From Chamaelirium japonicum (lineage: Eukaryota; Streptophyta; Magnoliopsida; Liliales; Melanthiaceae), in contig OX393553.1 of assembly GCA_947650365.1 (NCBI GenBank), positions 62,805,055 through 62,869,054 on the forward strand: a stretch of DNA of 64,000 nucleotides, in the 5' to 3' direction. Positions 35,254-45,789 of this stretch are shown in pieces. Each line of letters opens with the position of its first letter. Position 1 is the stretch's first letter. The notes beneath the pieces are model-generated. The model searched no databases. It saw only the letters and a program-made list of their open reading frames with translations, and was not told where the DNA came from. A program made the translations under genes and the position numbers.

Positions 35254-38200
35254 TAGTAAAGCTTATATATTTATTCCAGGATGGTTGTTTTCTCAAATTG
35301 CATGTCAATTTTTTGTGATCCATTTTCCCTCGGATCAAATACTAGTGACTTAGTTTCATTCTATCATGACACCATTGTTTTTATACTCGATAATTTATAT
35401 CGTCTAATTTGATTGTTATTTCAGCAACCACATGCACAAATCCGTGTTCCGCATTATCAATTCTTAGAGAGCGAAGTAGCGAATTCGATATTCTTTTGAC
35501 TGACATTCATATGCCGGAGATGAGCGGTTTTGACCTCCTTGACATTGTTCGTGCTGAAATCCACCTCCCGGTCATTTGTAAGCCTCATTATCTGTTTTTC
35601 ATTTACTTAATTATCTTTTCTTTATTTTTTTTTCTCTCAATATAACTTCATTTGATGTAGTGATGTCCATTGATACACAATTGGATGTTATGAGGAAAGG
35701 ATTGAGTAAGGGGGCATCCTTTTTCCTCATGAAACCCGTCGATATCCATGATGTTAGAAACATGTGGCAATATGTGGTCTCGAGTATTCATTCTAAGGAA
35801 TCTGAAAAACTAAATGGAGGTATCATGTCACAAAAGACCCCTCCAATTGTGAATTTTATAACTTCGGACAATCGAGCTGCAACTGCAAAAAGTTGTAACG
35901 AAAAACGTGTGATGAGGACCTACGAAGAATTCAGGGATAGTTCTACAACTATTCTAAAAGAAGGGATAAGAGGATGGCCTTGGCCAAAGCCAGATAAGGG
36001 AGAAAAGGGTAAAGAGAGGAAGCATTTCAAGGAAAGAGACGAGGAGCATGACTTCGCCGGATCAAGGAAGAGAAATATTGCTTGGACTAATGATCTAGAG
36101 AAAAAGTTTCTCGATGCACTTGACATACTTGGCAAAGGTTAGAACTAATAGCTAAAATTAAATAAAAAATATTCTTTTAATATTCGATCCTATGTAACTC
36201 TTTTTTTTTTTCCCTTGTATTCAGCTGCCGTTCCTAGCAAAATAGTGAGGCTCATGAATGTTGAAGGACTAACTCGATATCATGTTGCCAGCCATTTACA
36301 GGTGTGATAGTTGGATTAAATCTTTTTTGTTAGTAAAATAATATCTTAAGCCGTTGCATTAGTCATTGACGCAATCGATCCACATGAAATGTCCCTTTTT
36401 GTTTTTTGAAAAGAGTTTTAAGAGTTGATATATCCATTCTGTTGAGCGGTTAGTCCCACATCAGTAATGGGAGCAGAGGACATTGCCTTCAAATACCAGT
36501 TGTGCTCTCCTCCCTCCATAAGGTCAGCCTTTTGGAGCACTTTGAGTGTTGTCACATGGTATCAGAAGATAATGATCTCCGCTAACATTATCGATGTGGG
36601 CCGAACCGCTCAACCCTCTGTGTTTCTGTCTGACTCCAGCATATCTTTAGTATCTTAATAATAGATTTTCTAGTCCTTTTTCCTCATGTCCATTTTCAAT
36701 GTAAAGTAAGATTCGAGCATATCTTTAGTATCTCAATAATAGATTATTTCAGTGGCGGGTCCAGGAATTTGTATCAACAAGGTCAAAATTTATATTTAAA
36801 AATATTTTCATACAATGGTCTGAAGTAGGGTTCGGTGAATTGGTGGAGTGGGGTCAAACCAACAGTCAAAACTAAATAAATTATGATAAGATATGTAGCG
36901 CCGCCTATGGATTATCTTGTACGCATATGGCCACATTAGTTAGAGATTTATTTTAATATATCTAATGCAAATCTAAGTTCATCTCATCTTGACTTCCTTC
37001 CATGTACTGATATCATTGGAGAAGATATAGAGCCTAAGAGTCAATTTTCTGTTTGAGTGATTAGTGAACCCTAGATTTCAAAAAGTATTATGATTCGAAG
37101 CGCATAAAATGGTCTCCTTGAACCACGGTAGGTCGTGGTTCAGGGGTTAATTGGTTGGCGCGTGCCTCCGAGGTCACGTTGCCAGCACGTGTGTAGCCTC
37201 CGGTCATCTCCCTCCCTTCTCTCCCCCAAAATTTTGGTTCGATCTCTTCTCCCTCCTCACCGACGGTTGCTGCCATCATGCCTGGAGTGCGATGCACTAG
37301 TCGATGGTAATTCTCGTCGGACTGGGGTGCGATTCATCGACCGGAGGTGCCGTTGTCCTCCCCCCCCGCCTCCTCCAGCTCCTCACCGGCGGTGGCAACC
37401 ATCGGACCTTGGGTGCGATGCACTGGTTGATGGTGGCTGCCGTCAGGCAAGGGTGTGATACACCATCTGGAGGTGCCGCCTGTGAGGTGGATGTCATCAT
37501 GCCTGAGAAAGGAGCCTCACATGCTGGCAACGTGACCTCGAGACACACATCCACCAATTTACCCCGAATCATGGCTTACCGTGGTTCGGGGAGACTATAT
37601 TATGTGCTTTGATTATGATTTGTGGTTTAATAACCGTGGTTGGTAGGCTTGCTTAGAAGTAGGGCAGGTCGGGCCATACTTAAAAGAAACACAACAGAAC
37701 CCATTTACCAAATAGGTCTGGTCCGGTCATAAGCCACCTAGACCCAACCCTAAATGCCCTAGTTCAGATCCAGCCTAGGTATGTAGATGCATACAAATGG
37801 GTCATGAACTTCAAAATCCATACTTACCTTACCCCTCACCATTCACTCATCCACGCTTAGTCTAAACTTCAACTTTAGGTGGACCAAATCTGAGGTCAGA
37901 TTCAGTCGAATTAAGGATTGGTTGAGCCCTAAATCTAGGGGACAATAATTTGTCACTTGGTGCAATGATTCATCATGAAGATGAGACAGCTAATGCTGAG
38001 TACATACATACACATACATGCATGCATGTATACATACATACATGCATGTATTCATGCACACATACATACATACATACAAAACGTGGGACTCTAACGTGCC
38101 ACCAAACCAGAAAAAAACAGAATCTTTGAAAACCATTTACCCGAGACATTGGACTAAACAACGTGACACAAAATGATCGAGATTACCTAGGTAAATCAAT

Positions 38201-39180
38201 GTCCAACCTAATTTACTTGTCCAAAGAACGAACCCTAAAATATTAATAGATAGAAAATCACGAAAAATTTATTTGTTAATTTCTTGCATTCTTCAACTAT
38301 CATTCCATGGTGACTATGATGTGCTCTTTGTCTGCAGAAACATCGGTTGAAGAAAAGAATCGGACCGTGCTTGCCATCGATTCCTATAGCTCCTGATCTC
38401 TATCGCGGATCGAGCACTCGATTGGACAACTCGAACCAATTTCCGGATCAACTCATGCTATTTAACGCTCAATCAAACTCCATGCCCGTCCTAAACCCTA
38501 ACCTTACGATGCCCATGCCGCGAATCACTCCATGGCCATTGCGCGTACCTTCCACTCCCACTACTTATCCTATGTCTAACTTAAGCTATGTGCAGGCATG
38601 CCTAAAGAATCTTCAGCTTAGCGGAAACAACGAAGCGAATCCCAGTAAGGGAGGTCCAAGTTTCGGGACGACTCCGCAGGCGAACCACGAGCAATTCACA
38701 GTGGACCTAACCGATGCATCGAATGAGTTTCAGGGGATGGACGTTGGAGATTCATCAGGATTATTGCCTGAAGCTAACATTCAGCCCGCGGAATTTGGTA
38801 GCAATGCTGTAATCTTTGATGAGAGCAATATTGATTTCGCGGCATTTGAGCCCATTGATGTTGGAGAGTTCATTGAAGCTCCAAATGAATCGAGTGACCT
38901 GATGCAGTGTGATGTGTGGGAAGATAATACTCTCTCAGTGCCGCAGTTTGGTGCATCAGACAACAACATTGCAAGTGATCATGGAATTTTACTGATGAGC
39001 CCTGGCCAATGCTCCAGCACTGCAGATTTCGGGCAGCAAAACTCAAGCGCTCAGGCGGCGGAAAGTTCTTCGAAGATGGCGGACGATGAAGATTTTGGTG
39101 ATCTGATAGAGAATTTCGCATACGGGTACGATCCGCTAGGTCACATTCTGGATGATGACTTCAGGTTTCGTTTCGCTTGA
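34583..39180 (+). CDS. Type-B two-component response regulator (receiver plus GARP/Myb-like DNA-binding domain)
   Basis: Five exons: 34583-34685, 35425-35577, 35661-36137, 36225-36301 and 38338-39180. All junctions are GT-AG and together they give 550 residues. Receiver domain about 10-125: acidic pair D15/D16, phospho-acceptor D61 in LLTDIHMPEMSG, conserved K110 in FLMKPVD. A basic linker is followed by the GARP domain, 219-279: WTNDLEKKF, AVPSKIVRLMNVEGLTR, VASHLQKHRLKKR. The C-terminal 270 residues are Asn/Pro/Ser-rich and end in an acidic segment (DDEDFGDLIENF), a likely activation region. Family role: a nuclear transcription factor activated by phosphotransfer from AHP proteins in cytokinin signalling. 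The GARP helix differs from the usual WTQELHQKFV, and receiver position 86-90 reads LMSID rather than MMSAD, so this is a divergent member. The last intron (2036 bp) is full of mobile elements. The promoter side carries a tandem duplication. Confidence 0.9.
36440..36655 (+). mobile_element. TRIM fragment in response regulator intron 4
   Basis: LTR-like part 36440-36556 (starts TGTTGAGCGGTTAGTCCCAC) followed at once by a primer site TGGTATCAGA and a short internal part. No second LTR follows. It is the same family as the elements at 8436 and, more distantly, 13389. Confidence 0.65.
36750..36909. mobile_element. hAT-type MITE (160 bp) in response regulator intron 4
   Basis: Ends CAGTGGCGGGTCC and the complement of CATAGGCGGCGC. 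Flanking 8-mers GATTATTT (36742-36749) and GATTATCT (36910-36917) match at 7 of 8. Confidence 0.7.
37096..37611. mobile_element. Mutator-like element (TIR-MULE), 516 bp, in response regulator intron 4
   Basis: Imperfect terminal inverted repeats over about 100 bp (shared GGTCTCC, GAACCACGG, GAGGTCACGTTGCCAGCA) are flanked by a perfect 9-bp duplication ATTATGATT at 37087-37095 and 37612-37620, the Mutator signature. The interior (about 37200-37500) is GC-rich, and GTGCGATGCACTGGT-type phrases recur at about 37290, 37330 and 37410. That could be an internal tandem repeat or captured host sequence. No transposase. Confidence 0.87.
38085..38239 (-). mobile_element. Truncated copy of the 13743 Tourist-like MITE
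   Basis: Reading the minus strand from 38239, the order TTCGTTCTTTGGACAAG, TAAATTAGGTTGGACATTG, TTTTGTGTCACG and GTCCAATGTCTCGGG follows the MITE at 13743-14104. Similarity stops near 38085, next to a (CATA)n tract. It is in intron 4 of the response regulator gene. Confidence 0.7.
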
Positions 39181-39990
39181 CTCTCGTTCGACCGTAAAAG
39201 GTTGGAGTAGTGTGTCTGCATGATCTACCCCTATCTATCCATATGTGGTTCTTGTTGGCTTTCTGTCCTTCTATATAGCCAGTGCCTGTAAGCTAATGTG
39301 AAATGATAAGCCTCTGATCCTTCAGGGTATGTTTGTATTCGGTCAAAATAAGATCTAATAAAATTAAGTCTTACTAAAACTTTGGGGGACTTGGTGAGCA
39401 GTCCAAACACGAGTTCCGTTTAAGCCTAAGGATAGATGACGAAAATGCTCCTTCATTTACTTTAATTTTTTTTTTTGCATGCCACTCACTCCTAAATTAA
39501 ACCCTAAAACCTAATCCTAAATCCTAAGATCTACCAGCGATGAGGTAAATCCTAGATATAATCCAAACCCTAAAACCTAATCAGAATTCTAAAACCTAAG
39601 ATCTACAGGCCATAGGAGATGAACCATAGAGTCCTAGATCTAATCCTAAACCTCGAACCCACTCGCCGTCGCCGAGGCGGCGGCTGCGACTCGTGCCGCT
39701 ACTGCTCGCCACGCCACCGATGTTGCCGCCACCCGCTGCTCGCCACGTTGCTGTTGTCGTCGCCGCCCAGTGCTGTCGTCGGCTGCTCGAGAGGGAAGAG
39801 GGAAAGGGGAGCAGATGGGCACCGGCTGCTCGAGAGAGAAGAGGGAAATGGGAGAAGGGGGGAGGGAGCTATTTCGGGTTTAAAAATAAAATTTGGGATC
39901 TCCTGTAAAAGAAATCTTATGAGTGTCTTATTCATTAACCGGATATGTTGTATAAGGCCTAACACCCATTTCCCCTAAAACTTTACTATA
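39181..39990. other. 3' flank of the response regulator gene with telomere-like motif clusters
   Basis: The 3' UTR probably lies in the first 150-250 bp. At 39480-39600, variants of CCCTAAAACCTAATCC recur and a segment of about 80 bp is duplicated in degenerate form. A GC-rich CCGCC tract (39660-39790) follows. No further gene can be supported. Confidence 0.45.
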
Positions 39991-40017
39991 CTAGTAATGC
40001 CCGTGCCTGTTGGCACG
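39991..40017 (-). mobile_element. Helitron 3'-end candidate
   Basis: On the minus strand a perfect 6-bp hairpin (CGTGCC AACA GGCACG, 40017-40002) is followed after a short spacer (GGCATTA) by CTAG and then T. This is the 3' terminal structure of plant Helitrons, which insert between A and T. The 5' TC end would lie to the right but cannot be recognised, so the element length is unknown. Confidence 0.45.
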
Positions 40018-40019
40018 CA

Positions 40020-41600
40020 AAAGATTTCAAGGGCGGCAAAAAAAAAATTCGAGGGCATAACAAAATTTTGAGGGAGGAGGTATCATTTTAATGGTGGCAA
40101 TAATAATTTAAAAGTGATGATAATATTTTGAGGGAGGTGATAGTATTTTGAAGACGACAATGATTTGTACGGACGGACACGTTCGATATGGGAACCTCCA
40201 TTCGACATAGACGTCCACATTTGTCAGGGTCTCGCCAATTATGTAACTTATATTCAAAGTAGCTTATCAGTAAGCAAAAACAATGATATCAAATCCGGAC
40301 AGTATGCATACAATGAATACCTCTTCATTATATTATTTGAATTGATTTTTTTCTTTCAATTATATAGTGCTGGACAACATTGTTCTGCCTAAGCTCTATT
40401 CTTGCTTGAACAAAAAAACACATAAGATGCTGGATCTATGAGGAACTCTGCTCTCTCTCTACAAAAAAAAGGAGCATGTTGGATCTACCAAAAATTGAAT
40501 ACACACAAACAAGGGATGAACAAAAAACCATTTAAAAACAATTAAAAATGCATGTAGAATATGGATGAACAAACAATCTTACCCTCTCTCTAGATGGTAA
40601 TGTGTTTGAAAATGAATGTAGAATGATATTTGGGCCACCAAGTACTCCATTTTTTCACCGAAACAATTGTCTCTACCTGAAAATGACCGCCACTGAAGTA
40701 CGTGGGAACGAGCACACACAACTACCATTCACCAATTAATGTTGTACATATTTAATCAACTATACTGTAAGACTCGTTTATCATATATGGCGAACTATTA
40801 AAATGTAGACCTATCAAGAAAGAAAATGATCTACATGAAAATAGAAAAGACTATTGATCAACTAAAATAGATACATATTTTAAAAGATAATTATAAAGAT
40901 AAATGAATAAAAAACTAAAAATCAAAAAAGAACAAACGAAACAAAAACAAAAAGAGCTTATTTAAAATATTGATTTGGTACAGTAAAAGAGTTTTCTCGT
41001 CAGATCCTTTGATCGGGAAAATGATTATGTGTGCCTCCTCCCGAAACAAACAACATCATGGAGCGATAAATGCTATATGATAACCAAATTATAGTTAAAG
41101 CTTAAATAAAATACATCTGATAAAGAAAAAAATGATTCGAAGATAAAATAAAACAAATAAAATTTTTTTTACCTTATATGGGTTAATAACTTATCGTTGT
41201 CTGGTATCTAAAAAAAGAATATACATACCAAATGAAAACAAAGAAGGCTTCTATGTTTGATAAACTATTGTAAGACCCTTTGATTATATATGACTATATG
41301 ACATAACAACTTAAATGTAAAGTAGTTTATGTTAAACCTTGATCATATTAAATTACCGCATGATAAAAAATACATAAAACAATGATAATTACCTAGATAT
41401 TTCACTGGTAGTCATGTATTAGATTTTCATGACTCCCATGGTCAGTCATATTAACTAAACACCACCAATAAAAAAACAGAGAGAAAGAAATAATTGCATG
41501 TTTATGATATATCCTCTCACCCATCTGGTGAGCTAACCCCCAATAACCCCCATCCTCCAACTTGAAAGCCTCAAGGCTCAAAATAAATAGGGTTGTTTTG
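40020..41600. other. AT-rich non-coding, nothing recognised
   Basis: No gene-like frame, no clear repeat boundaries. It may be the body of a Helitron if the 39991 terminus is real. Confidence 0.4.
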
Positions 41601-41602
41601 AG

Positions 41603-41684
<82 letters not shown>

Positions 41685-41685
41685 C
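41601..41685. repeat. (GATA)n(GA)n microsatellite
   Basis: About five GATA units followed by about 32 GA units with one AAAG interruption. Confidence 0.93.
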
Positions 41686-41830
41686 TTAGGACTTGGAGGA
41701 GCAAGTTGGGGAGGGTGAGGAAGGCCATGGCAGATAACTGTTTCTCCCATGCTCCATCAAGGGGAGTTCCTCAATGGCCATCCTTATCTCTGACCACCCA
41801 TTTTCCACAAAGAAATATAGGTTAAATGAT

Positions 41831-41833
<3 letters not shown>

Positions 41834-41899
<66 letters not shown>

Positions 41900-42076
41900 C
41901 ATTATTTTGTCCAGATTCTCGTCTCGATCCAATCTTAGATCATCTGCTGATAAGGAGAGGGTGAAACGAAATAGCGATGGAATACTAGGGGAGCCGTCGG
42001 AGCATCCCAAGAGGGAGAAAGAGGGAAGGATGGAGCGGTCACACCTCTGGACCGTGTGGGGTGTTGGTCTTCCTCC

Positions 42077-42146
<70 letters not shown>

Positions 42147-42290
42147 ATCCAACTCGATAAGGTGAGGGCGATGGCTGACCAATAATGAAATGGGTGATGG
42201 AACGGTAGGAGAGCTGCCGGAACATCCTGGGAGGGAGAAAGAGGGAAGGATGGAAGAGTCATCCGTCTGACCGTGCAGGGTGTTACTCCT

Positions 42291-42335
<45 letters not shown>
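41834..42335. repeat. Tandem duplication capped by GA and CT microsatellites
   Basis: (GA)n at 41834-41895, (CT)n at about 42080-42144 and 42295-42335. Each CT tract is preceded by a copy of the same unit (shared GAGGGTGA or GTGAGGGCGA, GAGGGAGAAAGAGGGAAGGA and TCTGGACCGTG or TCTGACCGTG). The units are about 150-190 bp long and diverged. Confidence 0.85.
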
Positions 42336-42340
<5 letters not shown>

Positions 42341-42859
42341 AGGGGTTGGGGGTGATGTCTCGATTTAGGTATTTTTTTCAATCCTAGATCTCTACTATGA
42401 TCTCTTGAAGAGAGTGATGATTGATCGTTACCTTCCTTAGATGGCTCCCGATTGATCATGAGGAGATCCCCTACCAAATTGGGGACAACATGCACGGGCA
42501 TTACCAAATCGGGAAGGAGAGAGAGTTTCACAGAATGATATGGCACCACTCACATTGTCCCTTTGCCGGCCACAACGTTCCTTTGCCGGCTGAGTGCTGA
42601 AACAGATGGTTGTGATGGATCAGCTCAGGATTTTTATGATGAAGGCTTTGATTGTGTGCTGACTGCTAGAACAGATAGTCGGTGAATGATATCCGCTGGG
42701 CATTCGGTGTGGATAATTATGGCTCACTCTCTCTCTCCCCTGGTGTATATCCTTCTTTAATTGTGATTGAGATAATTTGAGCAAGGTTAAATCCCAGCCC
42801 CTCCCAATTACAGATCATGACTGTTCTTTGTACCCCCATAAAGATGTCCCCTATTATAT

Positions 42860-43070
42860 AGATGGGCCTAGTTTTGGAGTCGGTTCGGGTTTTCTCGGGA
42901 ACAAATCCGAAACTGACCTTAATTTTATCAGGCCTAGAAAAATGAGAACCGAATCCGGTTTTGCCAAAAAAAAACTACGAGTTGCAAAATAATTGAACCA
43001 ATTGAACACTTTTAGGTCGGATTGGTTCGGTTCTAGGGTTTACCCGACCCAAGTTACACCCTAAATCCAT
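42860..43070. mobile_element. Possible old hAT-like element (GGTTCGGG-rich)
   Basis: Left part GGAGTCGGTTCGGGTTTTC and right part GTTTACCCGACCCAAGTTACACCC are roughly inverted and resemble the ends of the other CGGGT-rich elements. No target duplication was found. Confidence 0.35.
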
Positions 43071-43280
43071 ACTTTCTTAAAATGCATAAGAGCCATCAAG
43101 AAATGCCAAAATTACCAAATAAGAAAATTTAGAATACATATCCATCTCTTATATAGAAAGCAAAAAATAAAAAGAGAGCCTCACACACGCAAGCAAGAAA
43201 CCAAAAAAACAAAAACAAAAACAAAACCAAAAAAAAAAACCAAAGTAAAGTAAAGTAAAGTAGAGAGAAAATAATCATAA

Positions 43281-44132
43281 CTAAACCGCCATCACTGAAA
43301 CAGCTACGAACGCCATCACTGCCGCCACTGTCCACCGGCCCCCGCATTTTCTCACGGCCACATTATTGTCCTTGGCCTTCTGATCCGCCGGCTTCTCCTC
43401 CGTCCCTGCCGGGGCCGGCACCGGAGGCGAAGACGCAGCATTCTCCGCCCCGGGCTTTTCCGCCGCCGGAGCGGGCGCGGGCGCCGGGGCAAGGGCCGGC
43501 TTGAAGAGCTCCATCGGCAGCAGCACCTCGTCGATGGTGTAGACCGCGAGCGGGTCCTGGTCGATCAGGGTCCCGGTGATGGCCGCCTTGGCCACCCTGG
43601 TCACCAGGGCCACCCCCTCCCCCTCATCCTGCACCGTGAAGTTGAAGTCCTTGCTGGTTCCGTCCGTCGCCAGCGTGCTCACCACCCCGTTGCCGGACTT
43701 CAGCATCTGCATCGAGTTGTAGACCGGGATCCCGTGGTACAGCAAGAGGGAGGCCTGGCCGTCGCCGCTCAGGTTCTTGTACTTGGGCATGAAGGCCTGG
43801 GTGGCCGGGTCGACCGGGCAGAAGACGGTCAGCCCGCTGCCGACGTTCTCCTCGAAGGTCTGCTCCGCGTCTCCGGCGGCGGCGAGGAGGCCGGCGAAGA
43901 GCTTGCACCCTTTCTCGGCCATCAGGGTGGTGAGGTTCACCTGAAAATAATATTTTGTAAAACGGTTAATAGACGAATAATTCGGATGTTGCGAGACATT
44001 AATGTGAACCTGATCGGGAGAGGGGGCGGGGGCGTCCACCGCGGGGGAGGCGGGGTGGGTGGCGCGGGAGACCGGAACGTTGACGGACACCATGAGAAGG
44101 GGGAGGAGGAGGAGAGAGAGGCGGAGGCGCAT
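43281..44132 (-). CDS. Fasciclin-like arabinogalactan protein, single FAS1 domain
   Basis: The continuous frame gives 283 residues. A signal peptide at 1-24 (ending SRA) is followed by an AP-rich spacer (APAPSPDQ), one FAS1 domain at about 65-212 with the H1 motif LTVFCPVDPATQAF, a YH pair (LLLYHGIPVY) and the H2-like end TIDEVLLPMELF, and an arabinogalactan region (APAPAPAPAA and further PAP). The hydrophobic C-terminus fits a GPI signal. FLAs are GPI-anchored cell-surface proteoglycans linked to wall architecture and adhesion. The domain is most like the second FAS1 domain of two-domain FLAs. Residues 42-64 are encoded by 43941-44009, which starts GT and ends AG (TATTTTCAG) and is exactly 69 nt. 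If spliced out, the protein is 260 residues and FAS1 starts directly after the spacer. A weak TATA-like TATTTAAG lies at about 44273-44280. Coding GC is very high. Confidence 0.88.
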   Translation of the reverse strand: MRLRLSLLLLPLLMVSVNVPVSRATHPASPAVDAPAPSPDQVHINVSQHPNYSSINRFTKYYFQVNLTTLMAEKGCKLFAGLLAAAGDAEQTFEENVGSGLTVFCPVDPATQAFMPKYKNLSGDGQASLLLYHGIPVYNSMQMLKSGNGVVSTLATDGTSKDFNFTVQDEGEGVALVTRVAKAAITGTLIDQDPLAVYTIDEVLLPMELFKPALAPAPAPAPAAEKPGAENAASSPPVPAPAGTEEKPADQKAKDNNVAVRKCGGRWTVAAVMAFVAVSVMAV

Positions 44133-44289
44133 TGTACCGAGCTTTGATGGGGCGGTGATCGGTCCGGGCGGAGGAGAGAGGAGATGGAGAGTAAAGTGGA
44201 GGGAGTGTGGAGTGGAACGGGGGAGATGGTATCAGTGCGACACATGGGAGACTGATCCAGCTTTCTTTGTTACTTAAATAACTAATAGG

Positions 44290-44867
44290 GATTAATTACA
44301 CTTTACCCCCTTGAAGTTTATCTCAATATACTTAACCCCTCTGAAGTTTATTTTGTTCCAAATCGCTCCCTGAAGTTTGAAATGTTAGCACAATACTCCT
44401 TTAGTCAACAACTTAATTAGGGATGGCAACGGTGCGGTTTAAAACCGCAAACCGTGGAAAACCGCACCGCATGATGGGGTTTTGGTTTGCCAAAATATAA
44501 AACCGTCGCGGTGCGGTGCGGTTTCGGTTTTACCCAAAACCGCAAAAATCGCACCGCGTAGACCATTATAATGTTAAACCGCGGTGTACCGCACCGCATG
44601 ATACGGTTTCGGTTTTACATACGGTACACCGTCGCGGTGCGGTACGGTTTCGGTGTGGCGATTCGGTGTTGCGGTGCGGTTTCGGTTTTGCCCAAACCCG
44701 CACCGAAACTGCACCGTTGCCATCCCTAAACTTAATTACTTTCCTCATTTGGTAATTATCATCTGATCAATACTGAATTGAAGGAGGTAAAATGTAGTTT
44801 TTTAACTACAGGGGGTTTAGTGCTTTTGAGCTAAACTTCAGGGGGCAAAGTGTAATTTACGCTAATA
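44290..44867. mobile_element. Inverted-repeat MITE (ATTACACTTTACCCCC type), interrupted
   Basis: Left AATTACACTTTACCCCC and TGAAGTTTA; right TAAACTTCAGGGGGCAAAG and TGTAATTTACG. The two arms are inverted repeats of about 35 bp. The hAT-type element 44418-44728 is inserted inside. No exact target duplication was fixed. A half-copy with the same start is near 50465 (ACATTTTACCCCC). Confidence 0.7.
44418..44728. mobile_element. hAT-type element made of GCGGTGCGGTTT motifs (311 bp)
   Basis: Ends TAGGGATGGCAACGGTGCGG and its inverted partner, with a perfect 8-bp duplication AACTTAAT at 44410-44417 and 44729-44736. The interior is almost only GCGGTTTCGGTTTT variants in both orientations, giving strong self-complementarity. 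No transposase. Confidence 0.88.
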
Positions 44868-45248
44868 ACACTTTAAACACCTCGGACTTCGGTCTTCTAT
44901 CAAAGCAAAGTATAGTGGAATGAGAAGATCCTGTGGAGTCGCCATCATTTGACCCACTGCTTTGGTCCAGTTGCGGGGGCCACCGATTTTAGAGGACTAA
45001 AAATATTTTTCAAAGAGCGGGATTTACGGCTCGATTTTCATGTCCTTGTTGGGTCCAGTCGATGAGGTTGTCCCAACCGACAAGTGCATAGGAGATCGAA
45101 CCCGACTGATCGATCGGGTAGATTGTTCCTAATAGATCAAGTCAGGGTGCCGATCCAGGCATGGAGTAATCAATGAGCGACCATTCCAGACATCGACAAG
45201 CGATCCGTTAGGGTCGTCGGTGGATGACTGGTGGAGTGCCGACAGGCA

Positions 45249-45590
45249 CCATTGTAGCAGCATCGACGAATGCGGAACGGATCGAGGTACCTACATGCAC
45301 CATTGTAGAGGTATCGACGGGCACCATTGGAATAGGTATTGGCGGACACCATTGAAGGAGGTATGGGCACCATTACCAAGTTGCCTATGAGCACCATTGC
45401 AAAGGTGCTGACAGACACCATTGGAGGAGGTGCCGATGGGCATCATTGTAGAGGTGCCGACAGGCACCCCATTGGAGGAGGTACCAGCATGCACCATTAC
45501 GGAGGGGCCGATTGGCACCATAGGAGAACGTGCCAACTGACACCAGTGGTGGAGGTACCGACAGGCACCATTAAGGAGCGTCGACTAGGC
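45249..45590. repeat. Minisatellite of about 24 bp, 12-13 units
   Basis: Unit close to ACCATTGGAGGAGGTGCCGACAGGC cut at 24-25 bp, with starts near 45299, 45323, 45348 and onward, varying from 21 to 27 bp. The open frame across it has no gene-like start or end. Confidence 0.85.
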
Positions 45591-45789
45591 GAATTGGTGG
45601 CAACCACGACGGCATACATGTCTACTGAAATTACCCTTGCCACGATTAGATCCCTTTTGGAGGGACCTGTGGGAGGTAAGACCGGAGCGCAACGGTCTCA
45701 CCTCACCGCTATGCTAGACTCTGGTAGATTAAAAATTTAGCATTGCTAAGTTCTCACCCACCGCAGGATATTACAATTTTACATACAAT

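Noticed and set aside
39480-39600. Interstitial telomere array
   Set aside because: Only a few CCCTAAA-like motifs, irregularly spaced, without a regular 7-bp array.
43734-44147. Plus-strand frame opposite the FLA gene
   Set aside because: It is an antisense shadow of GC-rich coding. The same holds for 43624-43908 on the minus strand.
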